NCBI GenBank assembly: GCA_964439435.1 | Contig: CAYTOF010000005.1 | Span: 1-50,340 of the forward strand | Reading direction: 5' to 3' | From: CAYTOF01 sp964439435 | Lineage (GTDB): Bacteria; Bacillota; Clostridia; Oscillospirales; QAMX01 | Length of the DNA: 50,340 nt | Shown: positions 15,552 through 23,520 of the stretch, piece after piece | Layout of the letters: the number at the start of each line of letters is the position of its first letter | Position numbering within the stretch: position 1 is the first letter of the stretch | Made by a program: the position numbers and the translations under genes | The notes under the pieces: model-generated | What the model saw: only the letters and a program-made list of their open reading frames with translations | Database searches by the model: none | Told to the model about the DNA's origin: nothing

Positions 15552-15824
15552 TTAGTCGATCATTTTTTTGAATGCGCTGCCCGCTCTGAAGTGTGGGACT
15601 CTTGTCTCGGGGATTTGTATAATCTCCTTTGTCAGGGGATTTCTGGCAATACGGGCGTTCTTTGTTTTTATCTCAAAGGTGCCAAATCCCATCAATTGAA
15701 CACGCTCTCCCTCGCTCAAACACTCCTTTATTGCTTCAAGCACTGCATTTATTGCGCGATCAGAGTCTTTTTTGGACAGTCCCGTCTTTGATGCCACAGC
15801 ATTTGTCAGCCCCGCTTTGTTCAT
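15552..15824 (-). CDS. hup: HU-family DNA-binding protein
   Basis: 90 residues, exact HU length. The DNA-binding arm is seen as GFGTFEIKTKNARIARNPLT, and the end is VPHFRAGSAFKKMI. It is a nucleoid protein that binds and bends DNA as a dimer. GGAGG precedes the ATG. It lies 28 bp after mazG and 37 bp before rqcP. Confidence 0.97.
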   Translation of the reverse strand: MNKAGLTNAVASKTGLSKKDSDRAINAVLEAIKECLSEGERVQLMGFGTFEIKTKNARIARNPLTKEIIQIPETRVPHFRAGSAFKKMID

Positions 15825-15852
15825 ACACTAATCCTCCAGCCCTTCTTTTTTC

Positions 15853-16587
15853 TTATTTCGTTTCAGGTTGTTTTGAAGGTATTTGTTCTTTGCGCAAATC
15901 CTTCATATCATCGATAAAGTTCAAAGCTGCGCCCTTCAGCGCCTCTTCGCTTTCAACACCTTTTAAATTTGCAAGCAGCACGGTTTCGAAAAGAATTTCT
16001 CCGATGATTTCACTTTGCCGGTTTTGGTCGTCTGCCAGTGTTTTTAAAAGCTTTTCGATTCTTTTCGCCCCTGCCTCTGTTGATCGCAACTCTCCTCCCC
16101 CGCGCATCGTTCGTGTTATTAGCTTTTCGGCATAGATAAGCGAGGGCAAACTCTTAGCAACTGCATCCAGAGTCATGGGAAAGCTTGTTTGTTTTTCTTT
16201 GTTTTTTATGCTTTCCCAGCTCTCAAGAACCTCGCTTGCATTGGAAATATTTGGTCTGTTTTCACCGAAGATATGGGGATGTCTTTTTATCAGTTTTTTG
16301 CATATCCCATCCTCTACATCTCCAATGTCAAATGCCCCTCTGTCCTTTGCGATGTTCGCATGGAACACAATTTGGAGCAACACGTCCCCAAGCTCTTCGG
16401 CAAGCAAAACATCGTCTTCATCGTCAATTGCCTCAGCGGCTTCATATACCTCTTCGATGAAGTTGCGCCTGATGCTTTTGTGTGTCTGCTCTTTATCCCA
16501 GGGGCACCCATTGTCTGAGCGCAATATTTCCATTATGCGCAACAGGTCTTGGTAGTTGTATTTTTCTTTTGGCTTAAAATCTATCAT
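15853..16587 (-). CDS. mazG: Nucleoside triphosphate pyrophosphohydrolase MazG
   Basis: 244 residues from the ATG at 16587 (AGAGG 7 nt upstream); the frame continues upstream without similarity or a ribosome site. The N-terminal MazG domain carries LRSDNGCPWDKEQTHKS, the metal-binding EEVYEAAEAID and EELGDVLLQIVFHANIA; a second, more diverged MazG domain follows (KRIEKLL through NFIDDMKDL). It hydrolyses NTPs to NMP and pyrophosphate, a house-cleaning role. Bacillus YabN has an extra methylase domain that is absent here. Confidence 0.93.
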   Translation of the reverse strand: MIDFKPKEKYNYQDLLRIMEILRSDNGCPWDKEQTHKSIRRNFIEEVYEAAEAIDDEDDVLLAEELGDVLLQIVFHANIAKDRGAFDIGDVEDGICKKLIKRHPHIFGENRPNISNASEVLESWESIKNKEKQTSFPMTLDAVAKSLPSLIYAEKLITRTMRGGGELRSTEAGAKRIEKLLKTLADDQNRQSEIIGEILFETVLLANLKGVESEEALKGAALNFIDDMKDLRKEQIPSKQPETK

Positions 16588-16608
16588 ATTTTGGCCTCTT
16601 TTGCAAGA

Positions 16609-16638
16609 AATATAGTTATTTTTGTGCACTTTGAACAA
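16609..16638 (-). promoter_or_regulatory. Possible promoter of the mazG operon
   Basis: On the minus strand TTGTTC (16638-16633), 18 bp, TATATT (16614-16609). The transcript would start some 15 nt before the mazG start codon. The remaining part of 16639-16824 shows no gene. Confidence 0.4.
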
Positions 16639-16824
16639 AATTCTTGTTCGAAAAAAAGTATTTGGAAAATTCAAACGTGTTTTTATTGTAAAACCCTGCA
16701 TGATTCTGCTGATAAAACCTGCTTTAAGCAAAGAGAGGATTTTAAATTTTTGTTCGATATATAAAATATCGTTGCAGTGCTCAAGGTCTGAGCCTGGCGA
16801 GTTTGTTTTTTCCAATCATGAAAT

Positions 16825-18123
16825 TCAAATAAATAGTTTTTTGACAACACTTCCAAAGAACTCATAGCGCAGCTTTTCAAAATCGATTGTTTTAAACTCG
16901 CGATCCTCATAAAGAGCTTTCCCTCTCACCATGGTCAATTCCACATCGCTCCCCCTTGCGGCATAGACAATGCCGGAATGCGGCTCATGCATGGGTGTGA
17001 GGGAGGGAGATGCTGTGTTTAGCACTATGAGATCGGCATCCATACCCACTTTAATCTTCCCGCTCGAAGACCTGCCCTGTGCCTTTGCGCCGTTGAGAGT
17101 CGCCATGGCCAGTGTGCTGTAAGCCGGAAGCAATGTTGGGTCCAAGTGCACTCCTTTTTGTATGAGCGAGGCTGTTTTCATCTCCTCAAACATATCTTGG
17201 CTGTTGTTGGAGGCTACTCCATCCGTGCCAATTGCCACATTTATACCTGCATTTTGGAGTTTTACAATCGGCGCCATGCCGCTCCCAAGCTTTAAATTTG
17301 AAATCGGACAGTGGGCTATGCTGACACCTTTGGCTGCCAAAATCTCCATGTCCCGCTCCTCAACCCACACACAATGGGCCGCAAGGGATTTTTCGGTCAA
17401 GAGCCCTGCTCTTTCAAACAACTCCGCGGGTGTAGCTCCGTACTTTTTCTTTGCACTCTCATGCTCTGCCTGCGTCTCAGACAAATGGAAGTGCACCCCC
17501 AAGTCCCTATCCGCCGCAAGTGCTGCGACCTGCTCCCAAAGATCCCGGTTTGAAGTGTATTCAGCGTGAACGGAGAGGTCGATTTTTATCCTGCCTCCGT
17601 CGTGATTGTGCCATTTGTCCATCAGCTCCAAGGTCTCTTGCCAGCCTTCATGGCTGTCTGCATCAAATGCGTCCTTGCATGTCAATCCGCGCGAAAGGTT
17701 TGCACACATTCCGGCTTGCTTTGCTGCATCGGCAATGGCATCGCAAAAAAAATACATGTCGGAAAAAGATGTCGTCCCGCTCGAAATGGCTTCCGCCATG
17801 CCCATCTGCGCACATATGCCGATGCTCTTCGCATCCCATTTTTCTTCCACGGGGAAAATATAGTTGTGAAGCCAATCATCCAATTTGGCATCATCGGCAT
17901 ATCCTCGCATAGCGGTCATCGGCAAATGTGTGTGCGCATTTACAAGTCCCGGCATCAAGAGTTTTCCGCGCCCATATATAACTTTTTGCACCAAAATCCC
18001 CTCCGGTGCCTCTTTGCCGACATATGAGATTTTTCCGTCGGATGTGAGTACACAGCCATCGTATATCACGCCGAGGTCTTCGTCCATTGTCACTATATCT
18101 ATATTTTTGAACAGCGTATTCAT
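16825..18123 (-). CDS. mtaD: 5-methylthioadenosine/S-adenosylhomocysteine deaminase
   Basis: 432 residues of the amidohydrolase superfamily. The metal site is visible: LVNAHTHLPM (HxH) near residue 65, VHFHLSETQAEHE near 205, AAHCVW near 245 and GTDGVASNNSQDM near 300. This set, including SETQ and ASNN, is that of MtaD, which deaminates methylthioadenosine or SAH to inosine forms in methionine salvage; chlorohydrolase-like guanine deaminases are the alternative. A strong hairpin lies directly before its ribosome site (18141-18180), which may control its expression. Confidence 0.9.
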   Translation of the reverse strand: MNTLFKNIDIVTMDEDLGVIYDGCVLTSDGKISYVGKEAPEGILVQKVIYGRGKLLMPGLVNAHTHLPMTAMRGYADDAKLDDWLHNYIFPVEEKWDAKSIGICAQMGMAEAISSGTTSFSDMYFFCDAIADAAKQAGMCANLSRGLTCKDAFDADSHEGWQETLELMDKWHNHDGGRIKIDLSVHAEYTSNRDLWEQVAALAADRDLGVHFHLSETQAEHESAKKKYGATPAELFERAGLLTEKSLAAHCVWVEERDMEILAAKGVSIAHCPISNLKLGSGMAPIVKLQNAGINVAIGTDGVASNNSQDMFEEMKTASLIQKGVHLDPTLLPAYSTLAMATLNGAKAQGRSSSGKIKVGMDADLIVLNTASPSLTPMHEPHSGIVYAARGSDVELTMVRGKALYEDREFKTIDFEKLRYEFFGSVVKKLFI

Positions 18124-18140
18124 ATTTTTCCTCTATTTCG

Positions 18141-18180
18141 TTTAACGATATCAGGGCCCAGAGGCCCTGATATCGTTAAA
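18141..18180. repeat. 18-bp perfect inverted repeat before mtaD
   Basis: 18141-18158 is fully complementary to 18163-18180 with a 4-nt loop, ending about 18 nt before the mtaD start on the minus strand. There is no T run on either strand, so it looks like an RNA hairpin within the operon, for example an attenuator or a stabiliser, more than a standard terminator. Confidence 0.7.
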
Positions 18181-18208
18181 CCACAAAGACATGTTTGCGC
18201 AATCTGAT

Positions 18209-18532
18209 TTATGATTTGCTTTTGTTTTCAGCGATTTTTTCTTTCACTTCGTCTATCTCGGCGTATTTCTCGTCCAGCACTGCCATGAGATCGTCCAAAT
18301 CCTCTTGGTTTGCCTCTTCGCCAATGTGAGCTGAATAAACGATTGCTCCGACTTTACGCAAAAATCCGTCGGCTTCGCCCTTTAGCTCATAGAGCTTAAA
18401 GTTCAGTTTGGTGTTTTCCATAAGCTTTTCAGCTTTTTTGGCGGTGACATCTGCCGCATGGGCAGCGACTTGACCTGCAGCAACTGCCTTGGCTTTTACT
18501 TTGTTTAAAAGATCTTCCGTTTTGTTGCTCAT
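18209..18532 (-). CDS. Conserved hypothetical helical protein, 107 aa
   Basis: 107 residues from the ATG at 18532 (GGAGG 6 nt upstream). The sequence is nearly all helical, with Ala- and Lys-rich heptads (NKVKAKAVAAGQVAAHAADV, ENTKLNFKLYELKGEADGFL) and a charged C-terminus. Such short proteins occur in Clostridia with or without a C-terminal zinc ribbon; the ribbon is absent here. No function is assigned. It follows hemZ by 33 bp. Confidence 0.8.
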   Translation of the reverse strand: MSNKTEDLLNKVKAKAVAAGQVAAHAADVTAKKAEKLMENTKLNFKLYELKGEADGFLRKVGAIVYSAHIGEEANQEDLDDLMAVLDEKYAEIDEVKEKIAENKSKS

Positions 18533-18565
18533 ATTAGACCTCCGTTTTTTATTCAAAATGCGACT

Positions 18566-20065
18566 TCACAGTTCTCTTTGTAGTTTTTCAAGATAATATG
18601 CCGCAATTTTGTCTTTTTTCAATAAAACATCCTCAATTTGACGCATGTAGTCGACACCGTATTTGGGGTTTGTCAACCTCGTGATCTGTCCGTCCGCACC
18701 AAGCTTTGTGACCGCTCCCGCACCCACCCCCAGCACAGGCAGCAGTTCGTCCATCATATATATATTGTACCTGCAGATCTCATTGAGTCTTGCATAGCCC
18801 ACGTTTTCAAAACTGCCACCGGAATATTTTTGTCTGTAGAGATAATAGGGATTATAATTTTGTTCCCGCAGCATTTCCTCCGATAGCTTGAGCATTTCGT
18901 GTATGATCTCCGGCTTTGTATGTTCAAAACTTTCTTTTGCTATGGTGGCTCCCTTTTTCACCGCCAATGTGTGGACTGTGATGTTTTCCGGAGACAGTTC
19001 CACTGCGGATTTTACGCTGACGGCAAAGCCTGCGAGGTTGTCTCCGGGCAAACCCGCTATGAGATCCATATTGACCTTCAAACCCGGAACAGAGTTGGCT
19101 TTTTCAAAAGCCCTGTATATCTCATCCACTCCATGCTTGCGGCCTATGTTTCTCAGCACTCTTTGAGAAAAGCTCTGGGGGTTTATGCTGATTCTTTCCG
19201 CCCCGCCCGACACAATAGCCTCCAGTTTTTCTATGGTGATTGTATCCGGCCGACCGGCTTCGACCGTGTATTCACAGTCCTTCGCTAAAGTGAATGCATT
19301 TCCGATTGTAGCAAGCAGTGCGGAGAGCTGCACTTCATTTAAAACCGTCGGTGTGCCGCCTCCTATATAGACAGCTTTAAGCTTTACCCTTCCTTTTGAG
19401 ATCTCTAACGATTTCGACAGAGCATGGATTTCCAACGTCAGTGCCTTTAAATACTCATCAAGCTCCTCTTGTGTGTGCGTTGCTTTGCTTGTGAAAGAAC
19501 AATAGGAACACCTTGTGGGACAGTAAGGGATGCCCACATAGAGAGCTGCATCAAAGGGTTCAAGCTCTGACTTCAAAGCCAGAGAATGGGTGGCGCATTC
19601 CAGGAGCATTTTGACTTTGTCTTTCCTGACATAGTATCGATTTTCCAAAAGTCGCGAAACTTCGGTCGGACTTTTGCCCTCTTCTAAAAACCCTCGCGCC
19701 AGTTTGACCGGTCTGACACCGGCCAGGGCTCCCCAGGCGGGTTTGTCATTTGTCAGTTTCACATATGCTTTGAATACCGAACGCCGAATGGTGTGGCGTG
19801 TTTCCGTTTTTTTGTACTCCTCATCTGCATCTTCGTCAAAAACACTTATACATGTCTCTGTGCAACTTTGGCCGCCTATCTGTAAAAAGAAATCAGCTCT
19901 TATGCTTTTAGGGCCCGGGATCAGCGTTGAGACAGCATAATCTTCGGAGATGGGCGCACGTGGGGGTTCTTCATTGGTTACACTTGGGTTCAATGAAGGC
20001 ATGAGAATTATCGCTGTCTGTTCGACATCGAATCTATAGGGGTTGTCCACCATATAAATGAGCAT
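18566..20065 (-). CDS. hemZ: HemZ-type radical SAM protein (coproporphyrinogen dehydrogenase family)
   Basis: 499 residues. An N-terminal domain of about 170 residues typical of HemZ is followed by the radical SAM core with YCPTRCSYCS (Cys182, 186, 189 bind [4Fe-4S]) and the SAM-binding YIGGGTPTVL. The C-terminal HemN-like part has MDLIAGLPGDN and ITVHTLAVKKG. Family members are annotated as oxygen-independent coproporphyrinogen oxidase, but many anaerobes carrying HemZ lack the rest of the haem pathway, so the true substrate is unsure. The operon order MBL-hemZ downstream of rel and dtd is typical of Clostridia. Confidence 0.92.
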   Translation of the reverse strand: MLIYMVDNPYRFDVEQTAIILMPSLNPSVTNEEPPRAPISEDYAVSTLIPGPKSIRADFFLQIGGQSCTETCISVFDEDADEEYKKTETRHTIRRSVFKAYVKLTNDKPAWGALAGVRPVKLARGFLEEGKSPTEVSRLLENRYYVRKDKVKMLLECATHSLALKSELEPFDAALYVGIPYCPTRCSYCSFTSKATHTQEELDEYLKALTLEIHALSKSLEISKGRVKLKAVYIGGGTPTVLNEVQLSALLATIGNAFTLAKDCEYTVEAGRPDTITIEKLEAIVSGGAERISINPQSFSQRVLRNIGRKHGVDEIYRAFEKANSVPGLKVNMDLIAGLPGDNLAGFAVSVKSAVELSPENITVHTLAVKKGATIAKESFEHTKPEIIHEMLKLSEEMLREQNYNPYYLYRQKYSGGSFENVGYARLNEICRYNIYMMDELLPVLGVGAGAVTKLGADGQITRLTNPKYGVDYMRQIEDVLLKKDKIAAYYLEKLQREL

Positions 20066-20120
20066 TTTTAGCCCTGCCCCTTCTTTGATATATGCCTGTT
20101 TTCAAACAGAGCCTTTATAC

Positions 20121-20768
20121 TTATTGTTTTGTATCGACACCTGCCGCACTTCTCAGATATTCATTCGTGTCGCGCTCTATCCCAAGAGAGGTCGGCTCTC
20201 CGTGTCCGGGATAGATTATATAGTCATAGGGGAGCATATACAGTCTTTTCAGGGAGCGTCGCAAGGTCTCCTCATCTCCGCCCCTCAAATCAGAACGTCC
20301 TACATCGCCGCAGAAGAGCGTGTCTCCGGTGAAAATGACATTGTCCATTATGATACACATGGAGCCCGGTGTGTGTCCGGGAGTGTGTATAAACTCAGCA
20401 TCCACCATGCCGACACGTGTTTTTTCCCCGCCCTTAAGCAAAATATCCGGTTTTGAAACACGAAAGGGCTCGCTCATGATGGATATGTAGAGAGCATCGT
20501 GGGAACTCCCGAGACTGCGGGCATCGGCTTCATGAATGATCACACGACCTCCAAAGTGTTCTTTTAACTGTTGCACCGCCAAAATATGGTCAAAATGGCC
20601 GTGTGTTATGATGATGTTCTTTACGGAAAGCGATTTGCTTTCCAAGAACTCTATTATCTTTTCCGCTTCACCGCCGGGGTCAATAACAGAGGCTTCTTTA
20701 CCGTGTCTGTCGTATACAATATAGCAGTTTGTCCTGCCCATACCGACTTTCAGTGTCTTTATCTCCAT
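20121..20768 (-). CDS. MBL-fold metallo-hydrolase, glyoxalase II-like
   Basis: 215 residues from the ATG at 20768 (GGGAG 3-4 nt upstream). The metallo-beta-lactamase zinc motif THGHFDH lies near residue 57, with HTPGHTPGSM, IFTGDTLFCGDVGR and YPGHGEPT. The set matches the YcbL/GloB-like cytoplasmic hydrolases usually found next to dtd and rel. It probably hydrolyses a thioester such as S-lactoyl-thiol, but the substrate is not shown. The gap to dtd is 41 bp. Confidence 0.9.
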   Translation of the reverse strand: MEIKTLKVGMGRTNCYIVYDRHGKEASVIDPGGEAEKIIEFLESKSLSVKNIIITHGHFDHILAVQQLKEHFGGRVIIHEADARSLGSSHDALYISIMSEPFRVSKPDILLKGGEKTRVGMVDAEFIHTPGHTPGSMCIIMDNVIFTGDTLFCGDVGRSDLRGGDEETLRRSLKRLYMLPYDYIIYPGHGEPTSLGIERDTNEYLRSAAGVDTKQ

Positions 20769-20809
20769 ATGCTCCCCCTTATATTCAAAAAAATGTAAAT
20801 ATGTCCTCT

Positions 20810-21283
20810 TTATGTGCTTGTCTGTGTCTGTTTTGCAAGCATTGTCTCTGTGTCGAGAATAAGAGTGACCGGCCCGTCGTTTATAAGGGCAACTTCCATG
20901 TGGGCTCCAAAGACACCGCCAAGCACCTCCACACCATATGAGGCACATTGAGATATAAATCGCTCTGAGAGATCCTTGGCTCTCTTCGGAATCTCTGAGC
21001 CGTCAAAAGACGGCCTTCGTCCTTTTTTGCAGTTGCCGCAGAGCGTAAAGTTGGTGACAACAAGTATTTTACCGCCGACATCTTCGCAGCTCTTATTCAT
21101 CTTTCCGTTCTCATCATCAAAAATACGGATCTCCGCACACTTTTTCGCCAGATAGTCGCAATCGCTTTCCGTATCACCCTTGGCTACCCCAAGCAGAATC
21201 AACATGCCTTTTTCTATTTTTGAATGCAGCGCACCTTCAGTTGTCACGCTCGCCCTGCTGACTCTTTGTATACAAGCTATCAT
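20810..21283 (-). CDS. dtd: D-aminoacyl-tRNA deacylase
   Basis: 157 residues from the second ATG (21283), 6 nt after GGAG; the first ATG touches the Shine-Dalgarno site. DTD motifs are IQRVSRASV, the KKGRRPSFDGSE segment and the Gly-cisPro loop NDGPVTLILDT. The usual SQFTL signature reads TNFTL here, a change at the conserved Ser-Gln. The enzyme frees tRNA from D-amino acids (and Gly from tRNA-Ala). It follows rel by 41 bp, as in most Firmicutes. Confidence 0.93.
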   Translation of the reverse strand: MIACIQRVSRASVTTEGALHSKIEKGMLILLGVAKGDTESDCDYLAKKCAEIRIFDDENGKMNKSCEDVGGKILVVTNFTLCGNCKKGRRPSFDGSEIPKRAKDLSERFISQCASYGVEVLGGVFGAHMEVALINDGPVTLILDTETMLAKQTQTST

Positions 21284-21324
21284 GCACATCTCCTAATTTC
21301 ACATTATAAATGCCATTTCAGATC

Positions 21325-23520
21325 TCACATGGGCTTTGGGTTTTCCCTGCCGCATCGTGTGATTTGTATCACACCGCCGACTTTTTTCATTTTGACACTG
21401 ACGGACAGGAGGTGTGAAAGACTGTTAACTCTGATGCCAAGGGTTATGGCAACATCCCCTCCGCCGATGATCTTTGTCTGCAAACTGTGTATGAGGATAT
21501 GCAGATTTGCAAGCACCGTGGTCAGGTCGGCAATCAATGCCACCCTGTCTCTGGCAAAAATCTCAACACATGCATAGAAATTGCCCTCGATGATATCCGC
21601 CCACCAAACAGGCACCAATCTGGCAGCACTCTCTTTTGATCTCTCCAAGGCGCGCACATTCAAACAGTCGGTACAGTGCACCGATACGCCAAAGCCGCGT
21701 GTGACAAATCCTATGATGTCATCACCCGGAACAGGGGTGCAGCAGTGCGCGAACTTGACAAGACAGGAGTCAAGGCCTTCCACAATAACACCGCTGTCCG
21801 ATCGCCGGACCTCTTGTCTGGTAAAGATAATCTCTTCCTGCGGAGATTGGCTTTTAACCTGCCTGTTGTATTCCTCGCGCAATCTGTTGGCGGCACGCTG
21901 GGCTGTGACGCCGCCGTAACCTATACCGGCGTAGAGGTCTTCCATTGTCTGGAAGGACAGCTTTTTCAAAACTGAGGGGACTATCTCGTGTTTTTCTATC
22001 TCTCCCAGGGGCAGACCATAGCGTTTGAGTTCCTTTTCAAGGCTGTCTCTGCCCTGTTCAATATTTTCCTCGCGTTTTTCTTTTTTGTACCACTGTCTTA
22101 TTTTCGACCGCGCTTCGCTTGTCTTTGCTATTTTCAGCCAGTCTCGGCTTGGCCCTCTGGCAGTTTTGGAGGTGAGTATCTCCGTTATATCGCCGTTTTG
22201 CAGTTCCGAATCAATGGGGACAATTCTGCCGTTCACCTTTGCCCCTATCATGCGGTTGCCGACCTCGGAGTGGATCACATAGGCAAAGTCTATGGGAGTG
22301 GCTCCGGCAGGCAAGTTTATCACATCGCCCTTGGGTGTGAAAACATATACCTCGTCGGCAAACATGTCGATTTTAAAGTGGGAGAGAAAGTCCTCGGCGT
22401 CGGTGTCTTGCTGTGTTTCCAGCATATTGCGCACCCATTCGAGCTTTTTCTCATATTCGGCATCCTGTGTCTCCGATCCGCTCTTGTATTTCCAATGTGC
22501 AGCGACACCGTATTCGGCGATTTGGTGCATCTCCCAGGTGCGGATTTGAACCTCAAAGGGTATGCCCATGCGCCCTATGAGCGTGGTGTGAAGGGACTGG
22601 TACATATTCGGCTTGGGTGTGCTGATATAGTCTTTAAACCGCCCGGGTATGGGCTTGTACATGTCATGCATGAGCCCCAAGATATTGTAACAATCCTCCT
22701 TGGTGTCGACAATAACGCGTATCGCATACAGGTCATAGACTTCGGATATGGATTTGTTCTGCATGAACATCTTGCGGTAAATGCTGTAAATATGTTTGAC
22801 ACGGCCGCCGATAAACACATTGTGTATGCCTTGCTCGGCAAATCTCTGCTCCATGCGCTCCTTTGTCTGATTGATCAGATCGTCACGTGTGGTGCTGGTG
22901 CTCTCCAGAGCGCTCACAATCTCATCATAGCCGATTGGGTCCAGGTATTTGAGGGAGCGGTCTTCCAGTTCGTTTTTTATGCGCGTTATGCCGAGCCTGT
23001 GTGCAATGGGGCTGTAGACATCCATGGTTTCCAGCGCAATCTCCCTGCGCCTGGAATCTGTCTTGGCATCCAAAGTGCGTATGTTGTGGAGTCTGTCTGC
23101 CAGCTTGATAAGGATGACGCGTATGTCGCGGGACATGGCAAGCAGCATTTTTCTCAGATTTTCGACTTCTTGTTCGGCTTTGGAAGAATAGGGTATGCGC
23201 TCAAGCTTTGTGAGACCGTCGACAATGTCGGCGACCGTTTCTCCAAACTTTTGGCGTATTTCCTCGAGGGTAACCGGTGTGTCCTCAACGGTGTCATGGA
23301 GCAATGCCGCCACAATGGACTCAGAGTCGAGCTGGATTTCGGTTACAATCTCAGCAACAGCCAGCGAGTGTGTGATATATGGCTCTCCGTTGAGCCTTTT
23401 TTGCCCTTTATGCGCCTCAAAGGCAAAATCGTACGCCGCGCGGATTTTTGGCAATTCGCCCGTTCTGCCATAGGATTCATATTTTTTTTGCATTTCCAAC
23501 AAACGGGTTTCAAGTTCCAA
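21325..23520 (-). CDS. relA: Bifunctional (p)ppGpp synthetase/hydrolase Rel
   Basis: 731 residues with the full Rel layout. The HD hydrolase domain has His51 in ITHSLAVAE and HD75-76 in LLHDTVEDT. The synthetase domain follows with the GRFKDYISTPKPN motif, whose RxKD signature marks bifunctional Rel enzymes, and YQSLHTTLIG. The TGS domain (VYVFTPKGDVINLPAGATPID), a Cys-containing conserved region (KFAHCCTPVPGDDIIGFVTR) and a C-terminal ACT domain complete it. It makes and degrades the stringent alarmone. Its start overlaps the recJ 3' end by 11 bp. Confidence 0.97.
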   Translation of the reverse strand: MELETRLLEMQKKYESYGRTGELPKIRAAYDFAFEAHKGQKRLNGEPYITHSLAVAEIVTEIQLDSESIVAALLHDTVEDTPVTLEEIRQKFGETVADIVDGLTKLERIPYSSKAEQEVENLRKMLLAMSRDIRVILIKLADRLHNIRTLDAKTDSRRREIALETMDVYSPIAHRLGITRIKNELEDRSLKYLDPIGYDEIVSALESTSTTRDDLINQTKERMEQRFAEQGIHNVFIGGRVKHIYSIYRKMFMQNKSISEVYDLYAIRVIVDTKEDCYNILGLMHDMYKPIPGRFKDYISTPKPNMYQSLHTTLIGRMGIPFEVQIRTWEMHQIAEYGVAAHWKYKSGSETQDAEYEKKLEWVRNMLETQQDTDAEDFLSHFKIDMFADEVYVFTPKGDVINLPAGATPIDFAYVIHSEVGNRMIGAKVNGRIVPIDSELQNGDITEILTSKTARGPSRDWLKIAKTSEARSKIRQWYKKEKREENIEQGRDSLEKELKRYGLPLGEIEKHEIVPSVLKKLSFQTMEDLYAGIGYGGVTAQRAANRLREEYNRQVKSQSPQEEIIFTRQEVRRSDSGVIVEGLDSCLVKFAHCCTPVPGDDIIGFVTRGFGVSVHCTDCLNVRALERSKESAARLVPVWWADIIEGNFYACVEIFARDRVALIADLTTVLANLHILIHSLQTKIIGGGDVAITLGIRVNSLSHLLSVSVKMKKVGGVIQITRCGRENPKPM

